Assembly (NCBI GenBank): GCA_963978545.1
Contig: OZ021727.1
Location: forward strand, 21,235,943 to 21,299,942
DNA: 64,000 bases
Source: Linyphia triangularis
Lineage: Eukaryota; Arthropoda; Arachnida; Araneae; Linyphiidae
Direction of reading: 5' to 3'
Of this stretch, positions 53,027 to 64,000 are shown piece after piece. Within the stretch, counting starts at the first letter, position 1, and the number at the start of each line of letters is the position of its first letter. Both the position numbers and the translations under genes were made by a program. The notes under the pieces were generated by a model. It searched no databases, had not been told where the DNA came from, and saw only the letters and a program-made list of their open reading frames with translations.

Positions 53027-53460
53027 AATCCCAACAAAAACATCCCTTTAAAAAGGCGCCAAGTTCTTCATGCAATGATTATGGCAGTAAAAAGTATTGA
53101 GATTTCAAGTAGAGCCAAGTTTAAAGTTGTAAATTACAAAAGTTTGTAAAATTTCCTTCTCAAAGTCAAAATTACACTGCATACGCCGAAATATCTAGCT
53201 ACAATAATGCTTGTGTTCCTTGGCCATTACGCGTCAGTGAACCAGAATACGTAATGGCCAAGTGTCACAAATATTTTTTGCAGCTTGATATTTCGGCCTA
53301 TGAAGGGGAATTTAGACTTTGAAAAGAAGATTTTACTAATTTTCATTGCCTGTAATTTACAACAACTTTAAACTTGGCTCTACTTTAGTTCTCAATACTT
53401 TTCACTGGCATAATCATCGCATGAAGAACTTGGCGCCTATTTGCAAAGATGTTTTTGTTG

Positions 53461-53463
<3 letters not shown>
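53027..53463. mobile_element. 437-bp foldback element (long palindrome)
   Basis: Arms 53027-53231 and 53250-53463 are complementary over about 205 bp, starting ATCCCAACAAAAACATC on each strand and ending at TGGCCATTACG around an 18-bp loop. Shared inner words include GGCGCCAAGTTCTTCATGC, GTAGAGCCAAGTTTAAAGTT and GCCGAAATATC. Mismatches are scattered, so this is old enough not to be an assembly artefact. A single-arm relative lies at 41290-41590. It abuts the only plus-strand Gr fragment. Confidence 0.85.
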
Positions 53464-54348
<885 letters not shown>

Positions 54349-55232
54349 ATATATTTAAATTTAATATATTACGCACAAATTGATTTTTTTTCTTTATTTT
54401 TTGTGTAAAGTTAAGACCAACCTAATTTCTTGAAATCGTGAGATCTATATCTTATATATGCCAGAATTTAACTTTATAAATATTATTTTTTATATATATA
54501 TATATTTATTGAGCATTTTAACTAAATATAACTGAACAATTTAACTGAACGAAGAGAAACACACATAATCTGATAATCCTAATCTATATTCATAATTAAA
54601 AATGTATGAAATTATATAAAATTTCTAATGCTCAAGAAAACTCAGATCACATGATAAGTTTTTTTTTCTGGCTACCAGTACGCAAGTAGTATACATTTGA
54701 GCACTAACTATACGCTTCCATTCTCAGAAGATGTCCTTCTGCAATCCGCATCCAACACCCTTTAGCACCATTAGATCCCTCTATCATTTAATTTCAGTCT
54801 GCAGATACTGGTTATTCGATCGCGATTTACGACAAACGCCTCCCCACTGCTTAGACATAGCGTCTAATTGTCTTGTGGTCAGTGCTACAACAGTCGGAAG
54901 TCAAGTGTAAGTGGAGATAAATCGAGGGGGAGACTATTAATTCTCAAACATTCTAACTACTTCGACAGATATGATATTCAGAGGACTATTGGAATTCCCT
55001 AAGTGGTTTAAGTGGATTGCTTGAACATCTTGTAATGAAGGAAGTTTAATTGAATCAATAGTTTTTGTTCACTAGCATGTGGCCTTCAATTAAAAAATAT
55101 TAATTAATAACATATTAATTGAAATTTACTACAGTTCCAGTAGTTTGTGGACCAGGGAAAGTTGATTAATTTTGTTTCTTTTGAATTTCAAATGAGGCAG
55201 GGTGTATAGTAACCCTGCTATCATTAACCTAT
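54349..55232. other. intergenic, no gene seen
   Basis: AT-rich downstream flank of the plus-strand pseudogene. The less AT-rich stretch 54700-54920 gives no recognisable protein. Confidence 0.5.
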
Positions 55233-56112
55233 CTGTTAGTCCTATTGTATCACCCTTACTTATATTTTTTACAGTTTTGATTCCTTAACATAAGGGGTAC
55301 ATAAGATATTTTTTAATCTAAGTAAATTTTTGAAAACCTGATCCATCTTCAGTTAGGTGTCAAAGACAGCGAGGTTAGTTGACCCAGGTTATGTATTTAC
55401 AGGTTACTATCAGTTAGTCCTATAGTATCACCCTTACTTCTATTTCTTACAGTTTTGATTCCTTAACATAAGGGGTACATAAGTTCTTTTTTAATCTAAG
55501 TAAATTTTTGAAAACCTGATCCATCTCTAGTTAGGTGTCAAAGACAGTGCGGTTAGTTGACCCAAGTTATATATTTACAGGTTACTATCAGTTAGTCCTA
55601 TAGTATCACCCTTACTTCTATTTCTTACAGTTTTGATTCCTTAACATAAGGGGTACATAAGTTCTTTTTTAATCTAAGTAAATTTTTGAAAACCTGATCC
55701 ATCTCTAGTTAGGTAGTTAGGTGTCAAAGACAGTGAGGTTAGTTGACCCAGGTTATTTATTTAGGGTTACTATCAGTTAGTCCTATAGTATCACCCTTAC
55801 TTCTATTTCTTACAGTTTTGATTCCTTAACATAAGGGGTACATAAGTTCTTTTTTAATCTAAGTAAATTTTTGAAAACCTGATCCATCTCCAGTTAGGTG
55901 TCAAAGACAGTGAGGTTAGTTGATCCAGGTTATTTATTTATAGGTTACTATCAGTTAGTCCTATAGTATCACAATTACTTCTATTTCTTACAGTTTTGAT
56001 TCCTTAACATAAGGGGTTCATAAGTTCTTTTTTAATCTAAGTAAATTTTCGAAAACCTGATCCATCTCCAGTTGTGTGTCAAAGACATTGAGGTTGTTTG
56101 CCACAGGTTATT
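55233..56112. repeat. 178-bp tandem repeat, about five units
   Basis: Units begin at GTTAGTCCTAT near 55233, 55411, 55589, 55774 and 55952. The spacing is 178 bp except for one 185-bp unit, caused by a small duplication (TAGTTAGG) near 55707. Units are highly similar and share CCTTAACATAAGGGGTACAT and AAACCTGATCCATCT. The last unit is shorter and more diverged. No reading frame persists across units, so it is non-coding. The period is near nucleosome length, as in many satellites. Confidence 0.9.
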
Positions 56113-57769
56113 TTGATGGTGAAAAAGTAATATTATTTGAAACAAGGCGATGTAGTTGAAGCGTTGACTTCATACAATTGAAAGGGAATAATCGGAATTA
56201 GTTATATCATTCAACGAATATTTATAGCTGCAAAAACACAATTTCGCAGAATATACGAAGCCACATATACACACTATTAAAAATGCAAACACTGAATAGG
56301 CCACTATGTGGCTGCAGGAGAATTTGTGAAAATGTGTAAAACATTTAGTTAGCAACATATGTTATAATAATCATCTAAAAAAATACGAATTCCTAATTAT
56401 AAATATTTTTTTTATCATAATTACTGCAATAATCTGCAATTGCATTGTATCCGTATGCAAAGAAATCTTGATTATATTTTTTGCTAGCTACTTTTCTATC
56501 TTGGATACAATGATAAGTTATTTGTTAGACAGCAATAAATAAGTTGCATTTTATTTACAAAACATAAATTATTTAATAGTGAAACACTACGTTTTTCAAT
56601 GATATTTCTATTCCATACTTTTGCAATTTTTGAAAAAACAACCTGAAAATTTCAGAAAATCAAAACACTTTTGTGGTCTTAGTGTTTGATTTTCTAAAAT
56701 GCTGTCCTTATACACTTTAAAGTTCTAAATTCACATTCTTTATCTCTGGAAAATCAATAAACCTTTTGTTATTACTTGATAATGATACATTCATTGAAAT
56801 GTAATTTAAGATCTTCGAAAAACCATTAAAACAATTTTCACATTTTCTAAAAAATCTAGGGAACCTGAAGTCATTCATTCCATGTAATATATAGGATTTT
56901 CCATTGATAAGAATTAATTAACACAAAGATTTGAATTGAATTGCAAAGAGGAAACAGATAATAGACACAGAAATACAGTAAAAGGTTTCATTTTAATTGT
57001 CACGAAGCTTCTTTTGTTTCATGAATATAACTCTGTCCATTAATTGCGGATGTCTCTTTTTTGAGAATTCTGAATTTTCTTTTTGTAACTTCCTGTTAAA
57101 GGGATTATATTGTCCACCACTCATCAACAAAGATGCAGAAATGTCTTGTCATTTTGAGATTATTGATATAATTAAGTTTGAACCCCTTAATTGAAATGTC
57201 TTTTTTATATATTAAATAACTAAATGTTCAAGAAATTCCTAAACGAAGTAGGTTAAATATCATGAATATTTTACATGGTATACAAATTGTAAGTTGTCAT
57301 TTAATGAATGTAATAAAAATCATATAACTATTTAAATTTGGCTCAACCTATAAAGACAGTTACGTAGAGTTTCAATATTGTGTTTCTTTTGAATTAATAT
57401 ATTACATTTGAAACGTGTAAGACATTTTTTAAAATATAAAATTGGTTGGATTGGTATCTTTAAAACATAAATTAGGTGCCGCATTAGAAAATTAACTCTA
57501 GCTAAGAAAAAATAATATGTTTATTAAAAGGTTTTAAAAAAAATGTCTGCTCCAAACAACAATTATGAAGAACATATGGTTCAGCTATATGTTGTTTTCC
57601 CCCATATCATCCCTTACGAAAAAAATACGTTTCTGGTGTGTTATCAAAAGATGCTAAAAAGTTTACTTTTGATTCATTTGTTTCCCATATCATAAAAAAA
57701 AAAAAATTGGGGAATTAGAAAGCTTAGGAATTATCTATCATAAAACTTAAGAGAGCGAGCAAGATTTAA
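56113..57769. other. intergenic, no gene seen
   Basis: AT-rich. The short open frames here do not resemble protein families I know. Confidence 0.5.
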
Positions 57770-58440
57770 TTCTTTCGGAATTTAATAGGAATATAAAGTT
57801 TAACGGAACCATATATGAGTCTAAATATCCATTTAATGAGAATGCCATTAATCTTGATGATAACTATTTAAATGCTTGGACGCGTTTTTTGAAATTAATA
57901 TGTATATTCAGAAAAAAATAATTCTTTATATGAGAGTTGGAGGTTATTTCCGAGCATATTTCGGAGGCCATCGTTGAAAGGGCTGAACCAAAAATCGTTT
58001 CAGTGCAGGATAGTTATTATATGCCTCACCAAGCAGAAGTTCAAGAAGATAAAATCACTTCAAAAGTGTTAAAATTGTAGTCGATGCTATCTCAAGAAAG
58101 ACAATAGAGATTTCCCTAAATGACTGTTTGGAATTTAACCCTGATCTTCTGTCTTTGTTGTTGAAATTCATATGGAATGTTGATGCTGTTGCCATTCTTG
58201 GAGATATTCAGCATGCATTTTTGAATATTTCATTGGCTGTTGTAAACAGAGACTATGTTCACCTTTTATGGTTTAAAGAAAATTCTAATTAACATGATAA
58301 ACTTGAACCAGGCATCTTCAGAATAACTAGAGTCCCCTTTGGAGTGACATCGTCTTCATTTTTGCTGGCTGCCACAATTAACACCATACCAAGATATATG
58401 ATCAAAGTCATCCTGAAGCTTACCTAATATGCTATATAAA
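57770..58440 (+). pseudogene. BEL/Pao retrotransposon RT fragment
   Basis: Broken frames match Pol of BEL/Pao elements: an FNRNIKFNGTIYESKYPF segment (about 57780-57835), MPHQAEVQEDKITSK (about 58020-58065), a VDAxS-KKDNRD block, ISLNDCLEFNPDLLSLLLKF (about 58107-58170), then AILGDIQHAFLNISLA (about 58193-58240) and RITRVPFGVTSS-FLLAATI (about 58322-58383). Order and spacing fit the start of the RT domain. Stops and frameshifts occur between segments. The YxDD part, integrase and LTRs are not seen. Confidence 0.75.
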
Positions 58441-58739
58441 ATGCTTCTAAAATGTGTGATGAAGTAAAAATAATATAACAGGAAGCATTAAAAAATTTAA
58501 ACACAATGTCGAATATTTGCGGGAAAATTGCATGCAATAAGAAATTTTAAATTACTCGAATAAGAACAAGGTGCTGGAACTGTATAATAATTTCACTTCT
58601 GTAGTTGTATCTTGCTATGTATATGTTATGCTGTGATCGTTCTTAGAGTAGTTTTAGATAAAACCAAAGTCAAAAATCATTTCGACTCTTGATAATTTCT
58701 TAAATAATGTTGAACTTTCTTTTATGAATGTAGAAGTGT

Positions 58740-58800
58740 GAAGCCGATGGTTATAGGTTCAATCCCCATTAACTGGTGCTACCCGATCCGAAATTGCAAC
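58740..58800 (+). repeat. possible tRNA-like SINE fragment
   Basis: ATAGGTTCAATCCCC resembles a pol III B box, followed by a GC-richer stretch. No A box and no second copy seen. Confidence 0.2.
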
Positions 58801-59839
58801 AGATTGCGTTGCTGTCCGCATGACAAAGAGCCAAACAAGATTCTTACCTTTCTTTGAATTGCTTGAATTATGAGAAATTTATTTCAGGGTGTGAACTGGT
58901 AGTTAGTTAGACTTACCTGCTTCTAATTTAATGATTTATGACGGTTGCATTCTAAGCACTTCTTCATATATTCAGAAATGCTCAAACGCAATTGAGTTTA
59001 CTAATACCTTTTTATAATTCCAACAGTTCTATCCTCGTTACGATGAATCAACAATGTTATGCATCATGGTATTCTGATATCTTTTAGTTTCTGAATTAAA
59101 ACCTCTTTCAGCTTCTACAGTATAAGAATCGGGATCATATCTGTTAAGTTTGCCTCGGATCAATTCAGATCCTTTTACAGAAAACAAGTTCCACTAATTT
59201 TTTGCGCATTAGAAAAATCTTCCATTGTATGTTTAATAAATTTATATCTTTAGGTAACAACACTGCGTTTTCACGAAATGTAATTTATATTAATGTATGA
59301 TGATTTAAATCTTTCCTGATAGAATTTAATTTGTATAATTGTTTGTTGAAGCTATGTATTGTTCAGATAACGTTACCAGCGCCAATATTCATTGTTATTG
59401 ATACGAAATTTAAGTGCGTCGGGGAAGTTTTAAGAAAGAACCCAACAATTTTCTTTTTAGGAAATTCCACTTAAAAAAAACGAAATCTTGTGCATAAATA
59501 ATAATGTCCTTCTTTAACTAAATAACAGGAAAATACATGATATTCATTCAAATTGGATAATTTTACGTACAAAGTTGTCAAAATTTAATTTATTTATTTT
59601 AGAACAACCAAGAATAAGTGTTAATTCTCACAGCTTCATAAAATACTTTACCGTTAAATCACGGGAAAATTATCTATATTTATAAAAAAAAGTAAAAATT
59701 ACCTTAATTTTAGTATATGTCGATTCAATACCACTATTATAAGAGATATATTCAAAACTTTATTGGATTATTTTCTAGTTAGTTTCAAGCAAAAATTACA
59801 ACTTGTAAGGTAATGTTCAGTCTGAAAAGTAAAGTTCGA
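58801..59839. other. intergenic, no gene seen
   Basis: AT-rich. No supported feature. Confidence 0.5.
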
Positions 59840-60720
59840 TACAACTTCTCAAAGCGCCACATTTCCTTCCGTTGGCTTTTGCACTGATCCTAATTTTTTC
59901 TTCAGATAATTCCCTATGACCCAGTAATAGGTAATGTTTCGCAATTTTCCGGTATAAAAATGCAAATAATGAATATATTTCTTTTAAAGTTCTATTTTCT
60001 TAGTTAACAGAGATGGTACAGTACCCCCCCCCCAAAAAAAAACAAACAACAGAACGATGGCTATATCTTCGGTTCTAATTATCGTAGAATCTTACGGTTT
60101 GCACCAAAATGTTTTGCTTACGATTTTCTATATATCTGATGCAATTTTTTTTTCTTGAGAGACCGTATACTAAGTAAAAGTAACTCTATCTCCGAAAATT
60201 TCAATACGAACCCTTATTTTTTATCATTTCATTCGATTCAGAATACATCATTTACCCTATATACCAAATTTCAATGCATTATGTTGAAAAACACGTCACT
60301 TATGAGCGAAAATGTTTCGACCATTTTTTGACCGATCTTCAGGGAGAATTTCCATAAAACGAAAGGTATTTTTAAGGTTCTTCACAGCGGGAGAAATCGA
60401 ACGGTTAATGTGGCGCGTTTCACGAAGATTAAAAAATACAAGTATTAGTCTAACATTGCATAGAAAGTACTTGGATTTATAGTGTCATGTTTAAGATTAA
60501 TACAAAAATAGCAAGTAAACGCAAAAGTAACATAATTTATTTACAACATTAAAGATGTGCATTCTTCACACGAAATAAATAAAATATCGAAAACTGTAAT
60601 TGCAGAAATCTAACGAATACTACTGATAATTAGAAAATTAATAAATATTAAATGTAGGCATTAGTAAACAGTATTTAGCAAAGCATGAATATTTTACAGA
60701 AATATTTCACTATAAACACA
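59840..60720. repeat. dispersed block shared with 29170-30240
   Basis: Aligns in order with the upstream flank of the 26906 Gr gene, minus the MITE at 29932. A short inverted piece of it (GTACAGTACCC, AACAGAACGATGGC(T/C)ATATC) recurs at 61975-62040. It may be an old flank of a lost Gr copy or a transposable element spread near these genes. Confidence 0.6.
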
Positions 60721-60847
60721 AATGTAACTAGATCGTTGAAATTATTTATAAAATGAAAAAGTCACATGATTCAGTAAAATTTTTAAAGGATAACTTATTG
60801 AAATTGCTTAAAAAATGTTGTTTTAAATAAATGGAATTTAAGAAAGC

Positions 60848-60853
<6 letters not shown>

Positions 60854-60889
<36 letters not shown>
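60854..60889. repeat. poly(A) run
   Basis: A 36-bp A-tract immediately before the foldback element copy B. Confidence 0.95.
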
Positions 60890-60892
<3 letters not shown>

Positions 60893-60895
<3 letters not shown>

Positions 60896-61328
60896 GTTTA
60901 CAGAAAAAATAATTAATAATTTAAAAAACTAAAAAACACGCTTTAATAGAAAATCAAACTAGAAAGTAGAAAATAATCAATAGATTAAAAAACTAAGAAA
61001 CACGCTTTAATAGAAAAGTGAACTAAAAAGTAGAAGATAATTTTAAATAAGTTTGAAATAAGAATAGAGTGATTAACAAGAAATATTTATTTTATCGTAA
61101 AAAAGCGTGGAGTGCTTTTTAAGATATTTTCATAATGACTCTACTTTTACCAATATCTGTCATTAAATATTTACAAAAATTGACATCAAGCACCCCACGC
61201 TTTTTTACGATAAAATAAATATTTCTTGTTAATCACTCTATTCTTATTTCAAACTTATTTAAAATTATCTTCTACTTTTTAGTTCACTTTCCTATTAAAG
61301 CGTGTTTCTTAGTTTTTAAACTATTGGT
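60893..61328. mobile_element. foldback (hairpin) element, copy B
   Basis: The same element as 16134-16530 in the opposite orientation. Arms are about 60985-61118 and 61189-61325. The loop of about 70 bp starts TTTTAAGATATTTTCA and ends AAAAATTGACATCAA; copy A keeps only the two ends of this loop, reversed. The extra outer unit is on the left here (60893-60984) and on the right in copy A, as expected for inversion. Non-coding. Confidence 0.85.
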
Positions 61329-62308
61329 TATACGATAATTGAACGTTATGCGATTTTCCACACCTCTAGTTTACCTTGAATTAATCTTTGATAGTTTTCA
61401 AAAGTCGTCTACTATACGGTCCCTTAAAGTGAGCATTTTTTACATTTTCTCTAAAAAATCGAGAACTAATAGTCAAAATGGAAAGAAAAAATTATGGGGG
61501 GGTTTTAGACCATGGTAAATCTAATGAAAGCAAAAAAAAAATATATGTTTCTATTCAAATTTTTTTTAATTGCTTTATTAATTAATAATTAATTATTAAA
61601 AAAGAAATTGATTCAAAAGCTGCTTGCTATTTATGTTTGGCCATTTACAAACTACCTTTTGAAAAAAAAAAAAAATACTGAAATATATTAATTATTTAAG
61701 TATTTATGGCCAAAAAACAAACTTTTTTTTTAACATTAATTTATCATTTTCTTTTTATCATTTAAATTACAAACCATTCATTAGAAAATTACGAATATTT
61801 GTATTTCACATTCTTTTTTAATGCTGAATCCAAATATGGAATAATATTATGAGGTTGCTATTGAACTTTTTAAAGTTTGGTTCTGTTTTAATATGTAGAT
61901 GACCCCTCATGATAAAAAAACTACATACAATTATTAAAAACCTTTCACGATTTACAACGGTACCTTTTGTTTGTTATTTCAACAATTAGAACAAAAGATA
62001 TGGCCATCGTTCTGTTTTTTTTTTTTTGGGTACTGTACATATGCTTGATAATGTCGGCAATGCCTGAGATAATCAAGATATTTCGTGATATTTAGAGCGC
62101 GTGTTAGTAGCCACTTATATTTATCTGGTTCTTCCGGAAAAGTTCACTGGCGAGGATATAAAATGTACTGTGTCATCGTTTCCTTTCGAAAACTCTCTTG
62201 CAGTATGCAAATTTTATAAACATGCGATGATTGCAACAGTTTTTACGACGATATTCCTGTATTTAACCATCACCAAATGCGTATAGTTGTTTCGATTTGG
62301 TTTCTTTC
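61329..62308. other. intergenic, no gene seen
   Basis: AT-rich 3' flank of the Gr gene at 62309. 61975-62040 repeats a piece of 60000-60075 in reverse. Nothing else recognised. Confidence 0.5.
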
Positions 62309-63412
62309 CTAATTCCGTACTATAAACAAAGCATATGTGATCACAACTCCAATGGATGAAAAAACGAACTCTCGTGTCAAGATGAACATTTCGCAAACTG
62401 TGAACGACATTTGGTAGCTGTCGTCCCCAAACAATTTACAAAATTGTGCTTCTTTACTCGAAACATGAGAGCAGTCTTGATATTTCCTCAATGGGATTTT
62501 CCGTAATATCTTGTACTCCACATCCACTTCCGATGCAGACACTGAGAGAGAAATGTATAAAAATGCGCTGTAAAGCAGCAACGAAATAAACAGTATCAGT
62601 GGTAAACCACATTTTAAATAGCTTAATTCATCTAAAGCAAAACACAATCCAAACAAACTACTTAGAAATTCCAGTAATAACATCAGCAGAAGAGGCAGGG
62701 AGAGTACCTTTTCCATCTCATCCTTGAGTTTCAGTGATATTTTGTAGATTTCCAGGCACTTGTCCGAATTCGATGCTTCACGGTTCAGGTTAGTTTTGCA
62801 CAGGATTAAGCTTTTTCGGATATCTAAGAATACCATTGAGCAGAATAAAGTTAGAATATTCGACAGAAGCAATATCGTCGTGGTAGCGAATAAACGGTTC
62901 CAATGTAAAAAGCGACTAAACCATAAATGGTTTTTAGTGTCCCAATTATAGGATTTCGTAGTCATCATGTACACCACTAAAGGTAAGTTATGAAAAATTA
63001 TAACAATTACTGCCATCCACCTCCATTTGGTGCTTTTGGGGTTAAATGCAACTTGTTTATAATAAAATTCGCGCATCACGAGAAGGTATTCAATTGTTTT
63101 TTCAATGAGCCTTTTTCGACAATGCAGGGTGTGCCACATTAATATATTTAAAGCATAACTGATACTCATGACAAGATGAGGTTTCTTATACTTCCATTCG
63201 GCATCGTAAGTCCTGGAACTATAATCAATGATGCCTAGTAAGTAATGTGAATTCAAACAAATTGCAAACCACGTCGAGACCGTTCTTTGAAGTAATTTTT
63301 GCAAATTTGTATACTTAAGCGGAATTCCAACCAGTAGAAAAAGTTTAAAAACAATGCTGTATTCTTGTAAGAAATTTCTAGATTCCTTAAATACTTTTCT
63401 TTCAAAAATCAT
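62309..63412 (-). CDS. gustatory-receptor-like 7-TM protein, intact
   Basis: 367 residues, single exon, ATG at 63410-63412 (start MIFERKVFKESRNFLQ) and TAG at 62309-62311. The frame is open for another 42 codons upstream but without an ATG, and the aligned family start is here. Marks are GIPLKYTN near residue 32, seven hydrophobic segments, ILTLFCSMVFLD in TM4, LLLLEFLSSLFGL in TM5, [14 protein letters not shown] after TM6, and the end MSFTVCEMFILTREFVFSS with GVVITYALFIVRN. It is the most diverged intact member. The plus-strand pseudogene at 53461-54348 is its closest relative in the window. A ligand-gated channel role in chemosensation is inferred from the family. Confidence 0.82.
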   Translation of the reverse strand: MIFERKVFKESRNFLQEYSIVFKLFLLVGIPLKYTNLQKLLQRTVSTWFAICLNSHYLLGIIDYSSRTYDAEWKYKKPHLVMSISYALNILMWHTLHCRKRLIEKTIEYLLVMREFYYKQVAFNPKSTKWRWMAVIVIIFHNLPLVVYMMTTKSYNWDTKNHLWFSRFLHWNRLFATTTILLLSNILTLFCSMVFLDIRKSLILCKTNLNREASNSDKCLEIYKISLKLKDEMEKVLSLPLLLMLLLEFLSSLFGLCFALDELSYLKCGLPLILFISLLLYSAFLYISLSVSASEVDVEYKILRKIPLRKYQDCSHVSSKEAQFCKLFGDDSYQMSFTVCEMFILTREFVFSSIGVVITYALFIVRN

Positions 63413-64000
63413 TTTAACTGTATACGTATTATAATGTGTGATTTTAAAAGATTTAACTACATATATATATACTATATTGATATACACTAAGCCCAATACT
63501 GAATTTTCATTAAAACGAAAATTTACCAAAGCTAGCAAAAACTTTACTCATGCGTAACAGTTCATACAATGTCTATAAAAATGTTTTCAAAACCGAAAGT
63601 TATTTCGATGAAATATAGTAATTAGTTATAGAGAAAGAATTTAATTTGTATTGAGTTGCATAGCAATGAAAATCGGATATTCATCAAAATGTATTCAAAG
63701 CATGTCAATTGTTATGATCGATAACAAAAGACAAATATTTGATATTTTTAATATTATTGAGTTTATTAATACAGACAATATTGATATTGTAAATGAACAT
63801 TAATTTACTAATTGTTTCCTATTTTATATTTTTCATCTTACTGATTTATTCTCTTTTACAAAAACACATGTTTTTAGGTCCACTATTTTAATTCTGATAA
63901 ATATATCATTTATCATTTCAAGGTTGATTGATTTATAATGCATAGCATGAATCATAGCAAATATCGATTACAACTACAGAAAATTGTCAATTACTTAAAC
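63413..64000. other. upstream flank, no gene seen
   Basis: AT-rich sequence upstream of the Gr gene. A TATATATATA stretch lies at 63460-63470. No clear promoter is called. Confidence 0.45.

Noticed and set aside
55233..56112. Repeat-containing protein gene
   Set aside because: 178 is not a multiple of three and stops occur in all frames of each unit.
63413..63538. N-terminal extension of the last Gr gene
   Set aside because: The upstream 42 codons start at TTG, have no ATG, and are absent from paralogues.

Overview
The window reads as AT-rich nuclear DNA of an arthropod. My best guess is an arachnid, probably a spider: it holds a family of single-exon, seven-transmembrane gustatory-receptor-like (Gr) genes in a repeat-dense landscape of Ty3/gypsy, BEL/Pao, Tc1, hAT-like, THAP-type, SINE, LINE and foldback elements. 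The taxon is inferred, not read from a marker gene. I see no rRNA, functional tRNA, bacterial gene or CRISPR array.

Host genes. The only recognisable host coding sequence is one Gr-like family. Three copies look intact (26906-28036, 35724-36818 and 62309-63412), all on the minus strand. A fourth (46275-47396) has an open receptor body but no ATG at the family start position. At least seven more are broken or partial: 9996-11215, 12275-12904, 20810-21010, 22817-23959, 49950-50206, 51827-52462 and 53461-54348. Only the last is on the plus strand. The copies form subgroups: {9996, 22817, 26906}, {12275, 35724}, {46275, 49950, 51827} and {53461, 62309}. Upstream flanks are shared within the first two subgroups, so the array grew by segmental duplication rather than retrocopying, followed by heavy gene death.

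Layout. 1-8350: a SINE, then a structurally complete Ty3/gypsy retrotransposon on the minus strand (LTRs 822-1285 and 6336-6791, gag, pol, PBS, PPT and a GTTAAAC slippery site), then a dead Tc1-like element (6811-8347). 9996-14210: two Gr pseudogenes and their duplicated flanks. 16134-19840: a foldback element, then a decayed hAT-like transposon with a SINE nested in it. 20810-30240: a Gr fragment, a Gr pseudogene, a foldback, a solo LTR of the same gypsy family, an intact Gr gene, and a THAP-type transposon 132 bp upstream of that gene. 30240-40900: an intact Gr, its duplicated flank, a second THAP-like element and long (TA)n. 40900-54350: mostly non-coding repeats, one Gr without an ATG and several fragments broken by a LINE, a SINE, a long palindrome and (TA)n. 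54350-64000: a 178-bp tandem repeat, BEL/Pao debris, a second copy of the foldback element and an intact Gr.

How the parts relate. The Gr genes are probably independent chemoreceptor subunits and not an operon. The transposons explain most of the broken copies and supply possible new promoter sequence next to one intact copy.
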